Below are positions 1 to 5,791 of a DNA stretch of 6,344 nt, piece by piece; the first letter of the stretch is position 1, and each line of letters starts with the position of its first letter. Origin of the DNA: Verrucomicrobiota bacterium (lineage in GTDB: Bacteria; Verrucomicrobiota; Verrucomicrobiia; Chthoniobacterales; UBA10450); the NCBI GenBank assembly GCA_003221375.1, contig QHRI01000192.1, forward strand, positions 1-6,344, read 5' to 3'. The translations under genes were made by a program, and so were the position numbers. The notes beneath the pieces were generated by a model. That model was not told where the DNA came from. It made no database searches and was given only the letters and a program-made list of their open reading frames with translations.

Positions 1-568
1 AGTGGGCGATCACATAATAAGCCGAGAATCTTCCGGTTTGCCTTGTCTTCTCCAGCGCGATTTGCGCTGCAAGAATGGCGCGCGGATCGCGCACGGTGAT
101 CAGAATTTTCGCGTGCGGAAAACGCCTGAGAATTTCCGGAATGTGATTTCGATTGGCCGGCGTCTTTTCCACCCACCTCCCGATGGTGTCGAGCGGGCGC
201 TCCAGTGTCGCAGCGTACGCTTTGACCATCAGCACGAGCAACTCTTCCTGCGCATTCGCAGGATCAAATGCCGCCTGGTCGAATGTCTTCAGAAATTTCT
301 CGCGAGGGAACGTCGCGTAGCTTCGCTTGCCCCATTTGCACGGCCCGCCAAAAAGCACATTCGACAGTGATTTTTTGGTCAGATAATCAAACTGGGCGCG
401 ACGGCCGCGTGGCGCATATTTGGTGAGGACGGTGGGGAAGTAGGCTGTTTCTTCCGGCAATACGAGTAACTGCGGATGATTATCCAGCAACGCCACGAGG
501 AGCGTCGTGCCCGATTTTGCCTGGCCCGCAATAAAGCAGGCGCGTTGATCGAAGGGCAGAATTTCCAT
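1..568 (-). CDS. Sulfotransferase family protein, C-terminus beyond the window
   Basis: This is a PAPS-dependent sulfotransferase (Sulfotransfer_1/3 type), which moves a sulfuryl group from PAPS to a hydroxyl or amine acceptor. The first 189 codons are present. Residues 14-24 read AGQAKSGTTLL, the 5'-phosphosulfate-binding loop typical of the family. Residues around 154-169 (KILITVRDPRAILAAQ) match the 3'-phosphate-binding motif, preceded by a typical WVEKTPAN segment and a FPHAK turn. The ATG at 568 is chosen because it places the P-loop close to the N-terminus as usual; an in-frame TAA lies four codons upstream, leaving only a TTG as an alternative start. No clear Shine-Dalgarno is seen. 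No signal peptide or N-terminal membrane segment is visible, so it is probably cytoplasmic. It lies 170 bp downstream of a broken sugar-nucleotide epimerase on the same strand, so a glycan acceptor is plausible, but this is inference. The acceptor cannot be read from sequence. Confidence 0.9.
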   Translation of the reverse strand, partial: MEILPFDQRACFIAGQAKSGTTLLVALLDNHPQLLVLPEETAYFPTVLTKYAPRGRRAQFDYLTKKSLSNVLFGGPCKWGKRSYATFPREKFLKTFDQAAFDPANAQEELLVLMVKAYAATLERPLDTIGRWVEKTPANRNHIPEILRRFPHAKILITVRDPRAILAAQIALEKTRQTGRFSAYYVIAH

Positions 569-622
569 CGACTTCAATTAGTGTACGAATTTACCCCGCG
601 GTATTGATATGACCTTTCGCGT

Positions 623-731
623 GTCATCCCGAGCGAAGCGAGGTAGCACCCAATTGGGCACTAGTGTCACACAAGATATCAAGCGTGACCATCCGCGCAA
701 TCGAGGGATCCTTCGCTTCGTTCAGGATGAC
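623..731. repeat. Hairpin-ended intergenic repeat (MITE/REP-like, no ORF)
   Basis: The ends are imperfect inverted repeats. The left arm at 623-643 begins GTCATCCCGAGCGAAGCG. The right arm at 710-731 is, in reverse complement, GTCATCCTGAACGAAGCG followed by AAGG. The arms differ by two substitutions (one can pair as G-T) and one single-base indel. About 66 bp separate them. From memory, arms of the GTCATCC-GA-CGAAGCGA type recur as dispersed intergenic elements in several phyla; I could not check this. The element fills most of the gap between the epimerase remnant stop (739) and the sulfotransferase start (568), and its right end is 7 bp past that stop codon. It could form a 3'-end structure in the transcript. 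No protein is encoded. Confidence 0.65.
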
Positions 732-738
732 GGTATTC

Positions 739-1625
739 TTATTTCGCTGACTTCAAAAACCACTCGACGAACTTGGGCAAACCTTCGTTCAACCGAGTGG
801 TTGGACTGTAACCGAGCAGTTTTCTCGCTTTGGAAATGTCCGCGCAAGTCAGGGGCATGTCGCCTGGTTGCTCCGGCAGCTGGTTGATTTCCGCTTTTTT
901 CCCGAGCGCGTTTTCGATGGCAACGATCAAGTCCTTCAACTGAATCGTCTCGCTCTCACCGAGATTAAAAATATCGAAGAGCGAGCCTTCATATCGGAGC
1001 GCGGCCATCGTTCCCTGAATTACATCATCAATGTAGGTGTAATCGCGTCGCGTTGTGCCGTCGCCAAATTGTTCGATTGACTGGCCGGCATGAATGCGCC
1101 GCGTGAATTGATGAATCGCCAGGTCGGGGCGTTGTCGCGGACCATATACAGTGAAGTAACGTAGCGCCACGACGCGCAGTTGATAAAGATGCGAGTAAGT
1201 CGAGCAGAGAAATTCGCCGGCGATCTTCGTCGCGGCACACGGGCTCAATGTTTGGATCAGATGTTCATCTTCCGAAAAAGGCACAGGCGCGCGGCTTCGA
1301 GCAAATGCAATGTGCCAATGACATTGGTGTCGTAGTAGAGCTGTGGGTGCTGAATCGATGGTCGAACACCAGCCCGAGCGGCCAAATGCGCGATCACTTC
1401 GAATTTCTCGCGATGAAACAAATTTCGTACTGAGGCGCCATCTTGAAGATCGACATGGTGAACGATCACATCTTTGACGAAACCGGCGATATTTGCCCGC
1501 TTGATTTGCGGATCGTAAAAATCGTTGAAATCATCGAGGATCGCCACGGTGTGTCCCGCCGCGAGCAACCGTTCAACGAGATGGGAACCGATGAAACCAG
1601 CTCCGCCTGTGACCAGAATTCTCAT
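739..1625 (-). pseudogene. UDP-glucuronate 4-epimerase-type NAD-dependent epimerase, broken by internal deletion and frameshift
   Basis: This is a remnant of an extended short-chain dehydrogenase/reductase that interconverts UDP-sugars (UDP-glucuronate to UDP-galacturonate is the best guess). The 5' part (ATG at 1625) holds the NAD-binding [11 protein letters not shown] at residues 6-16, the subfamily-like [16 protein letters not shown] at 31-46, and [11 protein letters not shown] at 80-90, ending at LLEAAR (108-113). The 3' part resumes in another frame at about 1287 with PVPFSEDE and keeps LRYFTVYGPRQRPD, the RRDYTYIDDV segment and a QPGDMPLTCADISKA tail to the stop at 739. In relatives about 21 residues lie between these points, including the SSSSVYG catalytic segment. 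Here only 2 bp separate them, so about 61 bp are missing and the frame is shifted. The catalytic YxxxK also reads CAATK (Cys codon at 1239-1237). Summed length plus the gap gives about 317 residues, the family norm. It is almost certainly inactive. Confidence 0.88.
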
Positions 1626-1642
1626 GTTGTCAGAAGTTGAAT

Positions 1643-1669
1643 CACGAAGCACAAGAAGTGCACGAAGAA
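1643..1669. repeat. Three 9-bp near-repeats upstream of the epimerase
   Basis: Three consecutive 9-mers, CACGAAGCA, CAAGAAGTG and CACGAAGAA, share the core CA-GAAG. They lie just upstream of the chosen epimerase start, in its former leader. The same frame stays open on the minus strand back to an ATG at 1688, but the resulting N-terminal extension does not resemble the family, which begins directly with the MRILVTGG strand. I therefore read this as noncoding repeat rather than coding sequence. From memory, CACGAAG-rich strings are common dispersed intergenic sequence in some Verrucomicrobia and Planctomycetes genomes; this is unverified. Confidence 0.45.
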
Positions 1670-1686
1670 AATTATATTTGCCTAGC

Positions 1687-1739
1687 ATTGTAGGGCGTCT
1701 GTGTCAGACGCCCAGCGTTTCGCAGAAACGCCCTACAAT
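1687..1739. repeat. 53-bp palindromic element able to form a three-way junction
   Basis: A perfect 12-bp outer inverted repeat (ATTGTAGGGCGT at 1687-1698, ACGCCCTACAAT at 1728-1739) encloses two perfect hairpins. One is GGGCGTCTG/CAGACGCCC with loop TGT (1693-1713). The other is GCGTTTC/GAAACGC with loop GCA (1715-1731). The two hairpins and the outermost 6 bp (ATTGTA/TACAAT) can form together, leaving only 1714 and 1732-1733 unpaired outside the loops. Alternatively the full 12-bp outer stem forms at the expense of the hairpins. The element abuts the stop codon of the DUF2752 gene (TGA at 1742-1740). It could end or protect that transcript, but no T-run follows on the minus strand, so a classical intrinsic terminator is not supported. 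It looks like a mobile or REP-type palindrome. Confidence 0.8.
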
Positions 1740-2162
1740 TCAAAAATTGCGCCAGTGCATCAGAAGATAAATCCAGTTTAGCACAAGCGCCGAGATGACT
1801 GCGATGCGTGCAAATGTTTTCGCCGTTTGCGTGCAAAAATAGATCCGCAAACGAGGTCCGCGCGCTGCGAGCGTCCCAAACGCATAGAGATCAAACGCTG
1901 TCAGGCCGCAGAGTGCTGTGAACACGAGCGGGTTCCATTTCAACGCAGCGAGAAAGTGAGCTTGAAAGAATTGAATCCCGCATCGCGTCATCCCGCATGT
2001 GAAGCAGGGCAAACCCGTGATTTCGTGAAACGCGCAGCGCGGCCATGGCAAACCCACTGCAAGCCACGCCGCCGCCAAGGCAAGCGACCCAAGTGAAACG
2101 GCCAACCAGATTAGTTCGTGGTCAGTTTCTCCTGGCTTAAGCGGGCGGCAAGAAAGCTGCAT
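1740..2162 (-). CDS. DUF2752 family small membrane protein
   Basis: This 140-residue protein has the DUF2752 signature: C43, then LPCFTCGMTR at residues 51-60 (C53, C56, G57, T59-R60), followed by an ALKWNPL segment at 73-79. Three membrane segments are visible, at about 18-38, 80-98 and 116-136, the last with the family-like NWIYLL ending. The length is normal for the family. The biochemical role of DUF2752 is not known to me; the clustered cysteines could bind metal or form disulfides, which is speculation. The ATG at 2162 is the only sensible start, since the next Met lies inside the CGMTR motif. It begins 6 bp after the stop of the upstream GYF_2/Yip1 gene, so the two are very probably co-transcribed and perhaps translationally coupled. 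No Shine-Dalgarno is evident. The stop codon directly touches the 1687-1739 palindrome. Confidence 0.85.
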   Translation of the reverse strand: MQLSCRPLKPGETDHELIWLAVSLGSLALAAAWLAVGLPWPRCAFHEITGLPCFTCGMTRCGIQFFQAHFLAALKWNPLVFTALCGLTAFDLYAFGTLAARGPRLRIYFCTQTAKTFARIAVISALVLNWIYLLMHWRNF

Positions 2163-2168
2163 TTAAGC

Positions 2169-3011
2169 TTAATGCTGCGCGCTCCAAGTGCCCAAGACGA
2201 GGAAGATCAACAGCACAAACCCCCCGCAGCAAACGATCAGCGGCAATAGCACGGCAATCACGGCACGGCCGGTATCGATTTCGTGAGCGCGCGCTAGCCC
2301 GATGCAGTAAAGAACGACCTTCCAAATTCCGGTGATCAACCCGCCACAGAATGGGATCGCGAGAAGCGGGCTGATTGATCCTTCCGCGAAACAAACTACC
2401 CGGAACGTAGTCTCAAACGACTGCTTTGCCCCGCCGACAATCATCAGGCAGACATGAAGAATCGCCGAGACGACAAACATTCCAATCACCACAAAGAGGG
2501 GTGTCAAAACGAGGAGGAAAATCCAGCCGAGACCGCCGAAAACGTGTGCCATAGCGTCTTGCCGCTCCCCGAATAGCGCAAATGATCGAAGAACGAAATT
2601 GTAGGTGATCGCAAACACCGCGCCGAAAGTTCCACCAATAATCGCGTAGAGAAGTGGCTCGCGGAGACCTCCCTCGCGTTTCATTGCGGTGAAAGCGGCA
2701 ACCGGTCTGGTCAAGACCATTTGCAACGTTTCGATAAACGCGCTCAACAATCCTTTTGTCTGTCGGTCGTCCCAGGGCAATCCGCCGCGTGGCGCGGGAG
2801 CATCTGATGTGGCACCGACCTGCGCAGGTGGTGCACCAGGCGCCGTGGCTCCCAATTCTGGAAACTGCGAAAGCTGCTGCCAGTTTGCCATTCCTTCCCG
2901 CCACCCGAGGTCCGTAGGAACGAAACGGCCAGTTCGCAGACCTTCACGAACTTCTTCTTCAGGAAATGCGCCCAAACTTGTTGCGCCCCGGTTAACGTGA
3001 ATCATCGCCAT
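2169..3011 (-). CDS. GYF_2 domain-Yip1 domain multi-pass membrane protein
   Basis: This 280-residue protein has two parts. Residues about 4-52 form a GYF_2-type domain (IHVNRG start, a PEEEVREGLRTG helix, then GWREGMANWQQL with W37 and W44), a module thought to bind proline-rich or other peptide partners. A Pro/Ala/Gly-rich linker (53-80) leads to a Yip1-like integral membrane domain. This starts with an amphipathic helix ending LTRPVAAFTAM and continues with membrane segments at roughly 119-140, 158-190, 205-228 and 249-274. The GGAKQSFETTFRVV stretch and the IP--GG turn at 219-224 fit Yip1. No enzymatic residues are apparent. The GYF_2 domain is predicted to face the cytoplasm. The start could be M1 or M3; the difference is trivial. 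It is the first gene of a tight pair with the DUF2752 gene, 99 bp downstream of the glycosylase gene. The specific function is unknown. Confidence 0.85.
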   Translation of the reverse strand: MAMIHVNRGATSLGAFPEEEVREGLRTGRFVPTDLGWREGMANWQQLSQFPELGATAPGAPPAQVGATSDAPAPRGGLPWDDRQTKGLLSAFIETLQMVLTRPVAAFTAMKREGGLREPLLYAIIGGTFGAVFAITYNFVLRSFALFGERQDAMAHVFGGLGWIFLLVLTPLFVVIGMFVVSAILHVCLMIVGGAKQSFETTFRVVCFAEGSISPLLAIPFCGGLITGIWKVVLYCIGLARAHEIDTGRAVIAVLLPLIVCCGGFVLLIFLVLGTWSAQH

Positions 3012-3110
3012 AATGCGCTCGTTCTAATGAGACGGGCGCTGGAGGGCAAGGTTAAACAGGCGGGAAGTGAAAGGGTTAGGCAGTTACAAACGTTAGAAAG
3101 GGAATCCGTT

Positions 3111-3749
3111 CTAGCTCTTCGAATTTTTTAACTCTTTCGGTTTGTCCAGCGCTCGCCAGAAATACCAGGCGGCGACTGAGCGGTAGGGACGCCATTTTTC
3201 ACCGAGCTTCATCAACTGTTTGGGCGTGGGGAGTTTTCGGCGACCGAAAGTTTTAGCGAAACCTTTGCGCACACCGTAATCATCAACCGGCCAGACATCC
3301 GGCCTGCCGAGATCGAAAAGGAGAAGCATCTCGACCGTCCAGCGGCCGATTCCGCGCACCGCAGTCAGACGCGTAATGATCTCATCATCGCTCATTCGGA
3401 TAAGCGCGCGACCAGTTGGCACTGTGCCGTCGATTGTTTTTGCCGCCAGATCTTTTAATGCGGCAGTTTTCGCGCGAGAAAGCCCAGCAGCACGGAGTGC
3501 TTGATCCGGCGTTGCGAGAAGTTGTTCGGGATCGAGCCATTTTCTTTTCGGATAGAGAGCGCGGACCCGGCCGAAAATAGTGGCAGCGGCTTTTCCGCTC
3601 AGTTGCTGGTATGCGATTGATTCGGCAAGGGCGTCGAATGGTCGAATGGAAACCGCCGGCGTGATGTTGTAGCGACGGGAGCGAGCGATCAAATCCGCCA
3701 TTTGTGGATGGCTTGCTGTCAGAAGTTTGTGTGCGTGGTGGTGGTTCAT
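3111..3749 (-). CDS. AlkA-type 3-methyladenine DNA glycosylase (HhH-GPD), short form
   Basis: This is a base-excision repair enzyme expected to remove alkylated purines such as 3-methyladenine. Numbered from the ATG at 3749 (212 residues), it has the FDALAESIAYQQLSGKAA segment near 38-55, the helix-hairpin-helix LTAVRGIGRWTVEMLL near 128-143, and VWPVDDYGVRKGF near 152-164. The Asp pair at 156-157 corresponds to the catalytic Asp238 region of E. coli AlkA. The C-terminal EKWRPYRSVAAWYFW also matches AlkA. It lacks AlkA's N-terminal TBP-like domain, so it resembles compact Mag1-like versions. The frame can be extended three codons to a TTG at 3758, but ATG is preferred; neither start has a Shine-Dalgarno. 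It starts 24 bp after the amidohydrolase stop, so it may be transcribed with that gene. No inducible-response site was seen. Confidence 0.92.
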   Translation of the reverse strand: MNHHHAHKLLTASHPQMADLIARSRRYNITPAVSIRPFDALAESIAYQQLSGKAAATIFGRVRALYPKRKWLDPEQLLATPDQALRAAGLSRAKTAALKDLAAKTIDGTVPTGRALIRMSDDEIITRLTAVRGIGRWTVEMLLLFDLGRPDVWPVDDYGVRKGFAKTFGRRKLPTPKQLMKLGEKWRPYRSVAAWYFWRALDKPKELKNSKS

Positions 3750-3773
3750 GAGGAGCAAAAATTTACGACGTGC

Positions 3774-5450
3774 TCAGCGCGAGTAAATAATCTCGCCGCC
3801 AATCACTGTCATTTCATTCCGCGTTTCAAGAATTTCCATCGCAGGAATTTTCATGATGTCTTGTGAGAGAACGGTGAAATCAGCGAGCTTGCCGACTTCG
3901 ATTGAACCTTTGTCTTTCTCTTCGAACACGGCGTAGGCCGGCCAGATCGTGAACATTTTCAGCGCCTCTTCACGCGAAACGGCTTGCTCGGGGTGCCAGC
4001 CCTCGCCTGACTCGCCCTTGGTGCTTTTCCGTGCAACGGCGGCGTAAAATTCAATCATCGGTTCGCCGCGTTCGACCGGCGCATCTGAACCACCTGCAAC
4101 GATGCAGCCGCTTTTAATGAAGCTTTGCCATGCATACGTGCCGACGAGACGATCCATTCCAAGTCGAGCCGGGGCGAAAAACAAATCGCTGATTGCATGC
4201 GATGGCTGCATTGACGGGATCACGCCAAGCTTAGCAAATCGGGGGATATCATCTGGATCGACAATTTGCGCATGCTCGACGCGCCAGCGCGGTTCGCGAA
4301 TTTTCCGTTCATCTGGTTGCACGGCTTTAAATGCCTGTTCGTAAAGATCGAGAATTAGTCGGTTAGCCCGGTCGCCGATCGCGTGGGTTTCCACCTGAAT
4401 GCCGCTTCGAAGCGCTTCTTTAAATATCGGCCGAAGATCTTCAGGTTTCTCTCTGAGAAAACCGGAAGTTTCGGACGCGTCGCTGTACGGTTTCAATAGC
4501 GCCGCGCCGCGAGAGCCGAGCGCGCCATCGAAGAGCACTTTGATCGTGCGCTGGGTGAAATGATGATCGAACGCGTTGATCGTAGATCCGCCGCGCAAAA
4601 AATTCTGCGCATCTTCGCTAGGAGCGTAGACGGCGTTGACGAATCGAATTTTGATTTTTCCGGTTTCGAATTCTTTGCGGATAATGTCGATATCTTCCTT
4701 GTAACTTCCGGCATTCTGGATTTCGCACCAGCCGAGTTCGAGCTCGCGGTCGATTCCGCGCAGTAAGGCTTCCCGACGTTCTTCTTCAGTAGCTTTCGGG
4801 ATATTTTTTGCGACAAGATCCTGCGCCTTATCGAGCAGCGTCCCGGTTGGCTGGCCGTTCTTCTTTAGAATTTGTCCGCCAAACGAATCCGGGGTCTTGC
4901 TGTCGATTCTGGCGATTTTAAGCGCGGCCGAATTAGCAATTGAGGCGTGGCCATCCGCGCGCGTGAGAAATACAGGGTTATTTGGCGCGATTTTATCGAG
5001 ATCCTGGCGGGTTGGAAATTGCGGTGGTTTCCAAAACGTTTCGATCCATCCGCGTCCAGTGATCCACCTGCCCGGGCCCGTTTTGTCGACGCGTTCCTTC
5101 ACCCTGGCCAGAAAATCATCAAGCGAATTTGTCCCCTCGAGGTTCAATCGCATTTCGCGTTCGCCGATCCCGAAAATGTGGCAATGCGAATCGGTGAAGC
5201 CGGGCACAACTGTGCGGCCGCGGAGATCGACAATCTTCGCCGCGTGAAATCTTTTCGCGTCGTTATTTGAGCCAACGAAAACGATTCGTCCATCTTTCGT
5301 CGCTATCGCTTCGGCGTGGAGTTGGTGGTCGTTACCTGTGTAAATATTCCCCGTTGTGAAAAGAACATCCACCTCTTCGGCGTTCACAATTCTCCCAAAA
5401 AGTAATCCTGCCAGAAAGAAAACCAGTCGCCGTTTTCGTGCCGAGTTCAC
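3774..5450 (-). CDS. Secreted amidohydrolase family 3 (YtcJ-like metal-dependent hydrolase)
   Basis: This 558-residue protein belongs to the amidohydrolase-3 branch of the metallo-dependent hydrolases. The metal-binding DSHCH is at 87-91 after VVPGFT, with further markers RADGHASIANSAAL (164-177), IKVLFDGALGSRGA (303-316), VETHAIGDRAN (353-363; His356), RVEHAQ (390-395; His393) and GGSDAPVERGEP (453-464; Asp456). The tail GSIEVGKLADFTVL is the usual C-terminal beta-sandwich return. The N-terminus is a convincing Sec signal peptide: RKRR at 5-8, hydrophobic LVFFLAGLLFG, and a VNA-EE cleavage site near 24-25. The enzyme should therefore act outside the cytoplasm. GTG is the only workable start: the next Met is residue 100, and an in-frame stop lies five codons upstream. 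The substrate cannot be deduced; members hydrolyse amides or cyclic amides. It diverges from actA across 341 bp. Confidence 0.93.
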   Translation of the reverse strand: MNSARKRRLVFFLAGLLFGRIVNAEEVDVLFTTGNIYTGNDHQLHAEAIATKDGRIVFVGSNNDAKRFHAAKIVDLRGRTVVPGFTDSHCHIFGIGEREMRLNLEGTNSLDDFLARVKERVDKTGPGRWITGRGWIETFWKPPQFPTRQDLDKIAPNNPVFLTRADGHASIANSAALKIARIDSKTPDSFGGQILKKNGQPTGTLLDKAQDLVAKNIPKATEEERREALLRGIDRELELGWCEIQNAGSYKEDIDIIRKEFETGKIKIRFVNAVYAPSEDAQNFLRGGSTINAFDHHFTQRTIKVLFDGALGSRGAALLKPYSDASETSGFLREKPEDLRPIFKEALRSGIQVETHAIGDRANRLILDLYEQAFKAVQPDERKIREPRWRVEHAQIVDPDDIPRFAKLGVIPSMQPSHAISDLFFAPARLGMDRLVGTYAWQSFIKSGCIVAGGSDAPVERGEPMIEFYAAVARKSTKGESGEGWHPEQAVSREEALKMFTIWPAYAVFEEKDKGSIEVGKLADFTVLSQDIMKIPAMEILETRNEMTVIGGEIIYSR

Positions 5451-5791
5451 AGAATACCTTATCTAAATGCTGTAGCGATGATGCTGGTAGTTTCCTCTAC
5501 AGAATCAACGGCACGCTTCCAGGCTTGACGTGCCGCCGAACTTTTGTCGTCATCAGTTTTGCCAATTGTTCGCTTTTCTGTATCGGACAGGCGAACGCTT
5601 TTTATCGGCATGAAATTGAATGATGAATTTTATTTTGCTACCGCCGGACAGATTTATAGAATCATGGTTTCCCCTCAGGCGAAGAAACGTTAACCCTTTT
5701 GGACCGTCTGAACGCAGCACATTTTGATTTCAACATTGAGTTGTTGTGGCGGCTGGTGTTGTCCAGCGAAGCCGCATTTGCGTGATATTCC
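5451..5791. promoter_or_regulatory. Divergent intergenic region between the amidohydrolase and actA
   Basis: These 341 bp must carry promoters for two divergent genes. The stretch around 5595-5665 is clearly AT-richer than its surroundings and is the most likely place for the actA promoter, but I could not find a -35/-10 pair with good spacing. Weak inverted repeats are present: CTGTAG/CTACAG at 5470-5475 and 5497-5502, and GGCACG/CGTGCC at 5510-5515 and 5529-5534. No RNA gene or credible small protein gene was recognised here. Confidence 0.4.
5457..5460 (-). promoter_or_regulatory. Ribosome binding site for the amidohydrolase GTG start
   Basis: On the minus strand AAGG lies 6 nt before the GTG at 5450. 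It is the only reasonably placed Shine-Dalgarno-like site I found in this window. Together with the signal peptide and the in-frame TAG at 5465-5463, it fixes the unusual GTG start. Confidence 0.55.

Noticed and set aside
2..370. Plus-strand open frame of 122 codons at the left edge
   Set aside because: It is opposite the sulfotransferase, which has both PAPS-binding motifs. The plus-strand product has no family features.
1626..1688. N-terminal extension of the epimerase to an ATG at 1688
   Set aside because: The extra 21 residues come from repeat-like DNA and the edge of the palindrome. The family starts directly at the MRILVTGG strand.
1687..1713. Intrinsic terminator for the DUF2752 gene
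   Set aside because: The hairpin is strong, but the minus strand continues GCTAGGCAAA with no T-run, so only a repeat is reported.
5510..5534. GGCACG/CGTGCC inverted repeat in the divergent region, a possible operator
   Set aside because: Only 6-bp arms with a 13-bp spacer, and no second copy; too weak to call an operator.
5616..5660. TTGAAT, TTGCTA and TATAGA boxes as an actA promoter
   Set aside because: Spacing between plausible -35 and -10 boxes is wrong (14 bp for TTGCTA/TATAGA), and TTGAAT has no -10 partner at 17 bp.
5664..5693. Nine-codon ORF (MVSPQAKKR) upstream of actA, a possible leader peptide
   Set aside because: No ribosome binding site, no regulatory codon run and no following attenuator hairpin; expected by chance.
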